NCBI RefSeq assembly: GCF_040026395.1
Contig: NZ_CP157278.1
Location: 620,001-684,000, forward strand
Origin: Pedobacter lusitanus
GTDB lineage: Bacteria; Bacteroidota; Bacteroidia; Sphingobacteriales; Sphingobacteriaceae
Length of the DNA: 64,000 nt
Reading direction: 5' to 3'
Part shown: positions 51,346 through 59,531 of the stretch, piece after piece
Layout: each line of letters begins with the position of its first letter
Position numbering within the stretch: position 1 is the first letter of the stretch
The notes under the pieces: model-generated
What the model was told of the DNA's origin: nothing
Databases searched by the model: none
The model's input: the letters and a program-made list of their open reading frames with translations, nothing else
Translations under genes and position numbers: made by a program

Positions 51346-51368
51346 CTTATTTTTATTCAATAATTTTG
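51324..51368 (+). promoter_or_regulatory. Dyad-N21-TAnnTTTG promoter of the 320-aa membrane protein (P4)
   Basis: The dyad-like TTATGGGATTCCGTAA (51324-51339), 13 of 16 to the island consensus, is followed after exactly 21 bp by TAATTTTG (51361-51368). Only 4 bp separate the box from the ATG at 51373, so the transcript would be nearly or fully leaderless. Confidence 0.7.
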
Positions 51369-51372
51369 GAAA

Positions 51373-52335
51373 ATGTTTGAAGATTATAAAGAAAAGGTAA
51401 TTCTTACCTATCAGGAAAAGAGGGACGCCGGCGCCATTTCTGTTAATTTGCTGCGCCCGTCTCCGGGGAAAATAAAAGATGAATGTCTTATTGTTTATCA
51501 AGAGAGGTGCTCAAAGAAAGACGAAAGGGCATTCAGGTTATTTTTTGGTCCAAAAGATCATATAACTGATTATGGTCAAAGTATCAGTAAATTAGAGATT
51601 GATAAATTCAGACCGTTAATGAACTTCATGAACAGAAGAACAAATGTTACTGAAGATAAGAACATTGAACTCCTTGCCTGGCTGATAGACTTTGAGCCAC
51701 GACCATATCAGATCTGGAATAACTTTAAGGGGGATCCAACAACGTTGACCGCTTCGGAAATCATCAATGAGCCTGCAACAGCCGTGGACAATAACTTTCA
51801 ACCATTCACATCTCTGTATAGACCAGAAGACACTGAAGACAAAGAGACTAAAGTTCATATAGCCGGTATTTCAACAACAGAAACCGAAATTAAAGAAGAG
51901 ACAGAGACAACTAATCACGAAATTCAATCTCTTTTTGAAAACCAGGGCGTATCGCATAAAAAAGGTTCGAAGATCAGAAAGACTATTACTTCTTTTATGA
52001 TTATTCTGGCAGCAAGCGGTGGAACCTATCAGTTGGCAAGTTTACAAAATCAGGAATGTATGTATTGGACGGGCGACCATTACAAGCGTATCTCCTGTAA
52101 TCAAAAGGTCAAGGATGCAACTGTGCTTGCACTAGATACCGCAAAAGCTGCTCATTTAAGAAAAATTACGCAGCCGGATACGCTTACGCAGAGTTCTGTA
52201 GGTAAAGTATGGTATACAAAAATAGATGGCGAATTAGAATTTTATACTGCAGATGGCTATCATCCGATGTATAATGATGTAAGATTAAAGCCAATTACAG
52301 TTTACATGTTAAATAAATACATACTCCGGAAATAA
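51373..52335 (+). CDS. Membrane-anchored protein of unknown function (320 aa)
   Basis: It has a cytoplasmic N-terminal domain (1-115; 'ISVNLLRPSPGKIKDECLIV', 'NIELLAWLIDFEPRPYQIW'), a low-complexity Glu/Thr-rich linker (about 130-195), one membrane segment ('TSFMIILAASGGTYQLASL', near 210-228) and an extracytoplasmic C-terminal domain ('ECMYWTGDHYKRISCNQ' onward) with two Cys. The N-in, C-out layout resembles one-pass transmembrane signalling or anti-sigma proteins. I recall similar hypothetical proteins in Pedobacter, but know no function. Its promoter carries the island dyad and overlaps the ATTCCG cluster, and it is divergent from the peptide-kinase-regulator unit. Confidence 0.75.
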   Translation: MFEDYKEKVILTYQEKRDAGAISVNLLRPSPGKIKDECLIVYQERCSKKDERAFRLFFGPKDHITDYGQSISKLEIDKFRPLMNFMNRRTNVTEDKNIELLAWLIDFEPRPYQIWNNFKGDPTTLTASEIINEPATAVDNNFQPFTSLYRPEDTEDKETKVHIAGISTTETEIKEETETTNHEIQSLFENQGVSHKKGSKIRKTITSFMIILAASGGTYQLASLQNQECMYWTGDHYKRISCNQKVKDATVLALDTAKAAHLRKITQPDTLTQSSVGKVWYTKIDGELEFYTADGYHPMYNDVRLKPITVYMLNKYILRK

Positions 52336-52471
52336 TATAGTATACTAACCCATCTGTTTCCATTTCACGAATAATTTGTTTCAAAAGAATCAGTGGAAAT
52401 TGCAAGATCCATACATCCTATTGCTTTTCGGGCACAGGTAACAAGGTCTTGATAACTTTTAACTAATTCGT

Positions 52472-53287
52472 TCATTTACCACTAAGAAAAGCGGGTTTTG
52501 TATTTTTGTAATTAATTGCAGCTGTTGTTCCTGCTGTAACATCTATCGTAACGCCACTTATTTTTCCTGCCATATCTGAGCCTAAAAAAACAGCAGTATT
52601 TGCAATATCCTGCATTAATGGTAATTGATTGAGCATGGTATCATCCACAATTTTCTGCAGGAAAGATTTAGCTTCATCACTTCCGGTAACTATAAGTTCT
52701 TTAAACGGACGTGAATCTGGAGAACCAGCCGACCTGATATTAACAACCCTCACACCAAATGAACCAAGTTCTGCTGCCAGGTCCCTTGAAAGACTCTCTA
52801 TTGCACAACATAGTGGACCAAAACCGCCAACCATCGCATATCCAATCCCGCCCGGAGTTGCTGTTAAGGAAAGTATTACTCCCGATTTTTGATTTTTCAT
52901 AATTCTACCTGCTGCTGTCATAGTCAGAAATTGAGTATGCATCGCATCATGAACAGGTGAAATAAAATCTTTGAGAGACATCTCGATTAATGGAATGTTC
53001 TGCACATTTTTAATTCCTATTAAATTGAAAGATATGTCAACAGTGCCGGCCTTGTCATGAACAAATTCAATGTGTTTTCTGATAGACTCCTCGTCCATGG
53101 CATCAACAATTCCAGCATCAGCTTTACCGCCTGCTGCAATAATTTGGTCAGCAACCTGCCTGGCAATCGTTAAATTTTTGTTGGTTACAAAAACAGTTGC
53201 GCCAGCTGTGGCCAGGGATTGGGCAACAGCTCCTCCCAGGGAAGAGCCTGCTCCATAAACAATTGCATTTTTATTTTGAAGTATCAT
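52472..53287 (-). CDS. SDR-family protein with degenerate catalytic residues
   Basis: The 271-residue protein has a Rossmann fold with 'IVYGAGSSLGGAVAQSLA' at the NAD(P) site and 'SFNLIGIKN' in place of NNAG. The usual active site is gone: 'ILSLTATPGG' holds Thr where Ser is expected, and the YxxxK position reads F156-GPL-C160. The rest, including 'AIESLSRDLAAELGSFGVRV', is normal. It may bind dinucleotide without classical SDR chemistry, or use other residues as some enoyl-reductase-like members do. It is divergent from the luciferase-like oxidoreductase gene (212-bp gap). Confidence 0.85.
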   Translation of the reverse strand: MILQNKNAIVYGAGSSLGGAVAQSLATAGATVFVTNKNLTIARQVADQIIAAGGKADAGIVDAMDEESIRKHIEFVHDKAGTVDISFNLIGIKNVQNIPLIEMSLKDFISPVHDAMHTQFLTMTAAGRIMKNQKSGVILSLTATPGGIGYAMVGGFGPLCCAIESLSRDLAAELGSFGVRVVNIRSAGSPDSRPFKELIVTGSDEAKSFLQKIVDDTMLNQLPLMQDIANTAVFLGSDMAGKISGVTIDVTAGTTAAINYKNTKPAFLSGK

Positions 53288-53499
53288 AATTATAATTTGC
53301 TGAGATATTATTCAATATAAAGCTATGTGTAAGCTCATTGTAAATACGGGTGTAAAACAGACAATATCAGGTGGAGAATGTGACAAAACCGGAGATGTAT
53401 CACATGGAGCATTATCTAAGAAAAGACAGTATGAAAGAAATTGTTTTAGCGATCAAAAAATAAATAATAAAGGGTATTTTTGAGTACGAAAAAGAAGTT

Positions 53500-54522
53500 A
53501 TGAAGAAAATAGGATTTTTATCGTTCGGGCATTGGTCTGACCATCATGCCTATAAGACCCGTACTGCGAGTGATACATTGCTTCAATCTATAGATCTGGC
53601 TGTCGCTGCCGAAGAAATTGGTTTAGATGGCGCCTATTTTCGTGTGCATCATTTTGCAGCTCAGTTAGCCTCGCCATTTCCTTTACTTTCGGCAATCGGC
53701 GCCAAAACAAGCAAAATAGAGATTGGAACAGGGGTAATTGATATGCGTTATGAAAATCCGCTTTATATGGTGGAAGATGCCGGAGCTGCGGATTTAATTT
53801 CAGAGGGTCGATTGCAATTGGGAATCAGCAGAGGTTCGCCGGAACAGGTAATTGATGGGTGGCGCTATTTTGGATATGAACCCGCTGAAGGAGAAACTGA
53901 TGCAGACATGGGACGCCGTAAAGCGATGGAATTCCTGGATAAATTAAAAGGCGTTGGATTTGCCCAGCCTAATCCATACCCAATGTTTCCGAATCCACCA
54001 GGCCTGCTACGTCTGGAACCATATTCGAAAGGACTGCGAGAACGCATCTGGTGGGGAGCTGCTTCCAACGCTACTGCTGTTTGGGCTGCCGAAAACGGAA
54101 TGTATCTTCAAAGTTCTACTTTGAAGCAAGATGAAAGTGGCAAACCTTTTCATATACAGCAAGCTGAGCAGATCAGATTGTATAAAGATGCCTGGAAAAA
54201 AGCAGGACACAGTCGCGAACCGAGGATTTCGGTAAGCCGGTCTATTTTCGCATTGGTAAACGATCAGGATCGCTATTTCTTTGGTGAAGAAACTAACCGG
54301 GTTGATAAAATCGGAATGATTGAATCGGACAAACGTGCCATTTTTGGTAGAAGCTATGCCGCAGAGCCAGATCAACTTATAAAGGAGTTAGCTGAAGATG
54401 AAGCTATTCAAGAGGCAGACACGATTCTTTTAACAATACCCAATACATTAGGGGTTGATTATAATGTACATGTACTTTCTTCTATTTTGGAGCATGTCGC
54501 CCCCGGATTGGGTTGGCGCTAA
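53500..54522 (+). CDS. LLM-class flavin-dependent oxidoreductase (luciferase-like)
   Basis: The 340-residue protein has the bacterial-luciferase-like TIM-barrel pattern: 'KIGFLSFGHWSDHHAYKTRT', 'AEEIGLDGAYFRVHHFAAQL', 'IEIGTGVIDMRYENPLYMVE', and 'DLISEGRLQLGISRGSPEQ', which lines the FMN/F420 site. Members use reduced flavin and oxygen, or F420, for oxidation of varied substrates; F420 use is unlikely in Bacteroidota. The family and length are clear and the substrate is unknown. It stands alone, divergent from the degenerate SDR gene. Confidence 0.9.
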   Translation: MKKIGFLSFGHWSDHHAYKTRTASDTLLQSIDLAVAAEEIGLDGAYFRVHHFAAQLASPFPLLSAIGAKTSKIEIGTGVIDMRYENPLYMVEDAGAADLISEGRLQLGISRGSPEQVIDGWRYFGYEPAEGETDADMGRRKAMEFLDKLKGVGFAQPNPYPMFPNPPGLLRLEPYSKGLRERIWWGAASNATAVWAAENGMYLQSSTLKQDESGKPFHIQQAEQIRLYKDAWKKAGHSREPRISVSRSIFALVNDQDRYFFGEETNRVDKIGMIESDKRAIFGRSYAAEPDQLIKELAEDEAIQEADTILLTIPNTLGVDYNVHVLSSILEHVAPGLGWR

Positions 54523-54621
54523 ACCATTAGTTAAGTGCTGTAATATCCTTATAGCACTTAACTAAATCAAGGATACTTACCATATAAGACTGGCAATAAT
54601 CCTACCTGAATGATAATAACA

Positions 54622-57048
54622 CTAAATTCCCAACCTGCTTAATTCCGGATCGTTTCCGTTATTCTTCAGAATTTTACTCTTAACATTACGCTTCCCACTG
54701 AAATTATATCTGAACGTTACCCGAAACCTTCTGGTGTCACGTTTAATCACGCTGGTCGAAATAGTAGGTAACTCATTTGTTCTGACTATCATGTTTGAAT
54801 CATAGAAAATATCACTCACATCAAACTTCAGTGAAGCTCTGTTTTTCCAAAAAGTTTTCTTAATTCCTGCAGAAAGATCAGAAAATCCACCTATATCATA
54901 CAGTCCGTCAAAGAAAGATGAATAATAATAAAAGTTTAATTCAGCAGACCAATTATGCTTAAAGCTAAATGCGTTATAAGCACTTACCGTATAATAATAT
55001 TTAGATTTCTTCATCACAATAGCGGGATTCAACGCGGAAGGAAATTTCAAATCCTTATAGAAACCATTGATCCCTATGTTAGCGTTCCAGCGTGATGTTA
55101 ATTTCAATGGAACATCTAAAGAAGCTGATAGCAGATGACTTTTCAAAAAATTCATTTGTGTAGCGGTAAAACGTAATGAAGCAGGATCATACAGATACAA
55201 ATCACTAATTGCATCATTTGTAATCGTATACCCTACTCTCAAACTATAATCCTTATAAATCTGATTTAAAAAAAAGCTGTTCGCATATTCTGGTTTAAGC
55301 AGCGGGTTTCCACGTTGAGTGGTATAATTATCAATATATAATTCAAATGGGATCAGTTTTTCGTAAGCTGGCCTGCTTATATTTCTCGCATAGCCTATGG
55401 AAGATGAAAAATCGGTATTCCACTTGTAATCCAATCTCAGATTCGGAAATAATCTGAAATAAGAATCATGGATGTTATTAATAACGCCAAAACTTGTATT
55501 CTCACCTCGTATTCCAGCCTGGAAAGATGTTTTCTGACTTAATACATAATTCAGGTTAAGATAAGCAGCTGATACTTTTTCATAATAGCCTATCTCACTA
55601 ATACCATCATCATTCGTATTCCAGGTGCTGTTTGAGAAATTATCAGTAATTTGTTTACTTTGATTTGAAGTGTAAGTATACTTTACACCGCCTTCCAGGA
55701 ATAACTCTTTTGACCACATCTTTGTATAATCTGCAGATAAAGTATATATATTGAAATCTGCCGGTGCAAAATTTCTGATCTTACTGTTCGTAGTTGTATT
55801 AGAATTCTGATCCAGCTGACTCTGCTCAAATATTTGTGTTTTATCATTCTTATATTTCACATAGCTACCCAGAATGATCAGATTAGAGCCTAAACTATCA
55901 AAATCAGCTTTGTATTTCAAATTATAATTGAACAAATCAGCTGCATATTTGATATTGTTCCGGCTGGAAGTTAGCAGTCGCTGATCTACAATTGATATTT
56001 GTGAATTTACATCACCCAATCCATTATAAGTGACTTTGGTAAATCCGAATTCTGCCCCGATTGTGTTTTTATTATTAATATGATAACTCAGACCAGTATT
56101 CAGATAGGTATTTTTGACCTTATTATCTGAAAAATCAACGTCCTGCTTAAAATCCCCTATTTTATCCGCCCCTTTATACAGATCCCTGTTCTGATATCCT
56201 TGTTCTACCTGTGTTTTTTGCGAATAACTGGCATTTGTTGTAAAATCTATCTTTTTTGTACTTAAGTTAAAACTGCCATTTCCGCCACCGCCACTACGCT
56301 TCCCTACACTGCCATTTCCGCCCACAGAAGCATACCATCCGGCTGTTTTGTTTTTTTTGGTATATATCTCAATTACACCTCCGCTTGCATTTGCGTCATA
56401 CTTTGAAGACGGATTGGTAATGATCTCTATCCTGTCAATCAGGTCACCGGGAATTGCAGATAATATACTTTCTAAAGATGTACCAGGCAACCGCTTACCA
56501 TCAAGAATGATTAAAACATTTGATTTCCCAAGCATGCGGACCTGCCCATTGGTAACCTGCAGAGATGGTGCCATAGCCAGAATACTAAAGAGGTCATTTC
56601 CGGCTGCAAGAATACTCTGATCAACGTTCATAATAATTCTGTCAGGCTTTTGTACAATGAGCTTTTTCTTTGCTGAGATTACCACTTCTCTCAAATCTTT
56701 GCTATTTACTTTTAGAATGATCTTACTGAGATTCAACGTCTGCTGATTGTCGACTGCTATCTTTTGATGGTAAGAACCGTAACCCATAGCATTAACTTCT
56801 AACAAATAATTGCCAGGCTTAATCTTTTGAAGCTGAAAATCACCAGTTAACCCAGTAATCGCTCCCTGAATAAGTTTAAATGTAGCAGAATCTTTTTTTA
56901 GCTGAATAGTTGCGTAAATAACCGGCGAATTTTCATTATCAATTACCTGCCCTGAAATCATCTGCTGTGCATGAGTAAGGGTTGAATATCCTGCCAAAGC
57001 AACACAAAGGAGAAATTTTAAAAAAGAGCAGGAGATTATCTTGGTCAT
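54622..57048 (-). CDS. Outer-membrane beta-barrel protein (OMP_b-brl_3 / TonB-receptor-like)
   Basis: The 808-residue protein has a signal peptide ('FLLCVALAGYSTLTHAQ'), a carboxypeptidase-regulatory-like domain ('ISGQVIDNENSPVIYATIQL'), a plug ('SILAAGNDLFSILAMAPSLQ', 'VLIILDGKRLPGTSLESIL') and a long Tyr/Asn-rich barrel. It is the same family as 7807-10194 but clearly separate in sequence. It lies 123 bp downstream of a LytS/LytTR pair on the same strand and so is a likely regulated target, perhaps helping release or uptake of the peptide product of the adjacent export cluster. Confidence 0.88.
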   Translation of the reverse strand: MTKIISCSFLKFLLCVALAGYSTLTHAQQMISGQVIDNENSPVIYATIQLKKDSATFKLIQGAITGLTGDFQLQKIKPGNYLLEVNAMGYGSYHQKIAVDNQQTLNLSKIILKVNSKDLREVVISAKKKLIVQKPDRIIMNVDQSILAAGNDLFSILAMAPSLQVTNGQVRMLGKSNVLIILDGKRLPGTSLESILSAIPGDLIDRIEIITNPSSKYDANASGGVIEIYTKKNKTAGWYASVGGNGSVGKRSGGGGNGSFNLSTKKIDFTTNASYSQKTQVEQGYQNRDLYKGADKIGDFKQDVDFSDNKVKNTYLNTGLSYHINNKNTIGAEFGFTKVTYNGLGDVNSQISIVDQRLLTSSRNNIKYAADLFNYNLKYKADFDSLGSNLIILGSYVKYKNDKTQIFEQSQLDQNSNTTTNSKIRNFAPADFNIYTLSADYTKMWSKELFLEGGVKYTYTSNQSKQITDNFSNSTWNTNDDGISEIGYYEKVSAAYLNLNYVLSQKTSFQAGIRGENTSFGVINNIHDSYFRLFPNLRLDYKWNTDFSSSIGYARNISRPAYEKLIPFELYIDNYTTQRGNPLLKPEYANSFFLNQIYKDYSLRVGYTITNDAISDLYLYDPASLRFTATQMNFLKSHLLSASLDVPLKLTSRWNANIGINGFYKDLKFPSALNPAIVMKKSKYYYTVSAYNAFSFKHNWSAELNFYYYSSFFDGLYDIGGFSDLSAGIKKTFWKNRASLKFDVSDIFYDSNMIVRTNELPTISTSVIKRDTRRFRVTFRYNFSGKRNVKSKILKNNGNDPELSRLGI

Positions 57049-57171
57049 GGATTAATAAAATAAATACTGATAACCGAAAATACGGCTGTATCAGCTTAAA
57101 ATTAAAAACGATACACCAACTCCCGGTTTCCATGGACAAATACCAAAATAAAGAATATAAAAGCCTCCAAA

Positions 57172-57903
57172 TTATTTCTTTTTGCCCAGTAAGCCTAATT
57201 GTAATTTTTCGAACAAATTAACACGGTATGATTCCCCGACCGGGATATATTTATCATTATTAATGAGCTTCAGTTGATTTCCATCAATATAGTTAACCTT
57301 ATCAATTGAAACAATATAAGATTTATGCACTCTGATAAAACCTGCGTCTGCCAGCCTGGTTTCCAGATCACGGATATTCAGTAAAGCTATAGTACGAATG
57401 TTTTGATGATAAATGGATACATAATTCTTCAATCCTTCGATATATTCAATATCCTTATAATTTATTTTGATGAACTTACCCTTCTGTTCGGTTTTAACAA
57501 AAATGTGATTCTCTACATTTGCAAATGATTTCTGTTCAATCATTTTGCTGGTAATAATATTTAGCGCTTTCTGGGCAGCTTTCATAAACCTGCTGAGTGA
57601 AACAGGTTTGAGCAAATAGTCTATCACATCATTTTCATAACCCTTCATGGCATAGTCGTCATATGCGGTTATCATAATGATTCCCGCTCTTGATTGATTA
57701 ACTTCAATAAAGTCAAGTCCGGAAAAAGGCTCCATGTGTACATCCAGGAAAACCAAATCAACATTTACCTTATTCATAAAGTCTAACGCTTCAATAGGGC
57801 TGGTAAATGAATTTTCAAATTTCAAAAATGGAATTTGTTCCACATAGCCTTTGATCAGATCAATGATATGTTGCTCATCATCTATAATTATACATGAAAT
57901 CAT
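57172..57903 (-). CDS. LytTR-family response regulator
   Basis: The 243-residue protein has a receiver domain ('IIIDDEQHIIDLI', D54 in 'VFLDVHMEPFSG', Lys in 'LLKPVSLSRF') and a C-terminal LytTR DNA-binding domain ('IFVKTEQKGKFIKINYKDIE', 'FIRVHKSYIVSIDKVNYIDG', 'YIPVGESYR'). LytTR regulators bind paired direct repeats about 20 bp apart. It is encoded 3 bp after its kinase. Likely targets are the downstream barrel gene and the lanthipeptide-type genes. Confidence 0.93.
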   Translation of the reverse strand: MISCIIIDDEQHIIDLIKGYVEQIPFLKFENSFTSPIEALDFMNKVNVDLVFLDVHMEPFSGLDFIEVNQSRAGIIMITAYDDYAMKGYENDVIDYLLKPVSLSRFMKAAQKALNIITSKMIEQKSFANVENHIFVKTEQKGKFIKINYKDIEYIEGLKNYVSIYHQNIRTIALLNIRDLETRLADAGFIRVHKSYIVSIDKVNYIDGNQLKLINNDKYIPVGESYRVNLFEKLQLGLLGKKK

Positions 57904-57906
57904 AAT

Positions 57907-58971
57907 TTATAAGCTTATAGTTATATTTGTAATATAGGTTTCTTTGGTTTCTATGACCTCATAAGTATGTCTGGAGCCATAATGCGTATGAAGTCTTTTA
58001 ATCAGATTTTTTAATCCCACTTCTCCCTTTCCTGCAAAATTTTTGTTAATGACTTTTTTCCTGTTAAAACTGGTTAAGATCATGAAGTCATCCCCGAATG
58101 TAATCTTGATTTGCATAGGGGCATCCGCTTCTTTAAATTCTCCGTACTTAAAAGCGTTTTCAACGATAGTAATTATAATTAAAGGAATGATACGACGACC
58201 TTCCAATTCACCGGATACATCAAATTCTATAAAAAAGGTATCATTGAATCTTAATTTGTAAATTTTAATCAGGTTTCTAACCTGAATAATCTCATCTTCC
58301 ACTAAAACAGTTCCCCGCGAATCAACATCATTTGATAAGGCATAACGCATAATATCAGACAATGTCATAATACTTTCAGCGAGTACTGTAGAGATATTGA
58401 CCGCTTTGGAGTACAAAAAACTAAGTGTATTATAAAGGAAATGAGGATTGATCTGCGCTTTTAAATAGGCCAGTTCTGTTTGCAGGTAGTCTTTCTGAAG
58501 TTCGATGGTAAGATCCTGCTGAATGGCTTTCTCCTTTTCTATCGAGCGTATTCTCCTCTCTCTGTTAATAGAATATCTGTAAGCTATTGAAATAATATAG
58601 AATTGAAAAAACAAATAAAATACCTCAGCAGTAAACCCTCTGAAATTGGTTACACGCTCTACACCAGCAATAGAAAGTACCAGTATAAATTTGATCAGAA
58701 ACCTGAATGCCCCATATAACCCAAGCTCTATACAGGTAATCAGGATGAACTGAAAGAATTTCCTTCGTTCATAAAAGGGAATAACATAGAAAGCATTAGT
58801 ATAAAAAAGCCCGATAATTAATAGATGTGACAGCAAAAAATCTACAAAGGAATATCTCTCTCCAGTAAAAAGGAGAACAGACAATTTCAAAAGAAAATAG
58901 GTTAACCATAATAAAAAATGGACTCTGATTACCCCTTTCGAAATTATGACCTTAAAAAAACTGCGACTCAT
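57907..58971 (-). CDS. LytS-like sensor histidine kinase (His_kinase family)
   Basis: The 354-residue protein has about four hydrophobic segments in the first 140 residues, a coiled coil ('SINRERRIRSIEKEKAIQQD'), the His_kinase motif with the phosphorylated His in 'LKAQINPHFLYNTLSFLYSK', and a C-terminal ATPase ('PLIIITIVENAFKYGE', 'GEVGLKNLIKRL'). There is no separate sensor domain, so sensing is through the membrane part, as in peptide-sensing LytS/AgrC-like kinases. It is encoded between the export genes and its LytTR partner. Confidence 0.92.
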   Translation of the reverse strand: MSRSFFKVIISKGVIRVHFLLWLTYFLLKLSVLLFTGERYSFVDFLLSHLLIIGLFYTNAFYVIPFYERRKFFQFILITCIELGLYGAFRFLIKFILVLSIAGVERVTNFRGFTAEVFYLFFQFYIISIAYRYSINRERRIRSIEKEKAIQQDLTIELQKDYLQTELAYLKAQINPHFLYNTLSFLYSKAVNISTVLAESIMTLSDIMRYALSNDVDSRGTVLVEDEIIQVRNLIKIYKLRFNDTFFIEFDVSGELEGRRIIPLIIITIVENAFKYGEFKEADAPMQIKITFGDDFMILTSFNRKKVINKNFAGKGEVGLKNLIKRLHTHYGSRHTYEVIETKETYITNITISL

Positions 58972-59025
58972 TAATCATAATGCATTACTAAAGATACGTT
59001 AAAAGAGAATATTTTCTCATAATAA

Positions 59026-59526
59026 TTAATGATGAAATATTCTATCAAACAATGTAACACTTTTGATTGTAATTTTCACATTATTTTTGACTCCATAAGA
59101 TAAAAAATTACCATTAGATTCATAAAGATCAGGAATTGCAGTTATATAGTACTTATGATTAATAATAGTCACTAAATTGACAACACCAGTTATCTTTTGA
59201 TTATTTAAATTCTTAATAGAGAAATCATGAATCACAGACACCCGTTGCCCAACTTTTATCTTTGCACTATCACGATCAGATAAGTCTAGTGCGAGGATCA
59301 GGGAATGGTCACGTTTACCAGCAGGAGTTTCAGTGCCGGGTGTTGCATGCGTGACCAGCGCAAGGCCATAAACATAATTTGGATACTTTACCGTATAGGA
59401 AAAAAAAGCCAGTAACAGGAATGCAATTAACACCAAATAATTACCCCATAACATACTCCAGCCTGATATAGGCCCCAGAAGCTGCTCCCGCCTTAATTCA
59501 TCTGATATTTCAATTTGCGTTTTCAT
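59026..59526 (-). CDS. Short HlyD-type membrane-fusion protein lacking the coiled-coil hairpin
   Basis: At 166 residues it is far shorter than usual HlyD adaptors (about 400). The N-terminus 'QLLGPISGWSMLWGNYLVLI' runs into one membrane segment (about 28-47) followed by 'YTVKYPNYVYG', typical of Bacteroidota HlyD proteins. The rest is only the beta domain ('KIKVGQRVSVIHDFSIKNLN', 'GVVNLVTIINHKYYIT'), which in full-length proteins follows the hairpin. The barrel-sandwich and alpha-hairpin parts are absent, yet the frame is intact with normal spacing (5 bp after the ABC gene). It is either a specialised short adaptor or an internally deleted gene. Confidence 0.8.
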   Translation of the reverse strand: MKTQIEISDELRREQLLGPISGWSMLWGNYLVLIAFLLLAFFSYTVKYPNYVYGLALVTHATPGTETPAGKRDHSLILALDLSDRDSAKIKVGQRVSVIHDFSIKNLNNQKITGVVNLVTIINHKYYITAIPDLYESNGNFLSYGVKNNVKITIKSVTLFDRIFHH

Positions 59527-59531
59527 TTCTT

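Noticed and set aside
53391..53463. Short frame ending 'MKEIVLAIKK' before the luciferase-like gene
   Set aside because: Only about 22 codons are supported, with no leader, family or conserved context. It may be a gene remnant but this cannot be shown.
59026..59526. Calling the short HlyD gene a pseudogene
   Set aside because: The frame is intact, the start and stop spacing to neighbours is normal, and the order of anchor then beta domain is coherent. Without homologues a deletion cannot be told from a specialised form.
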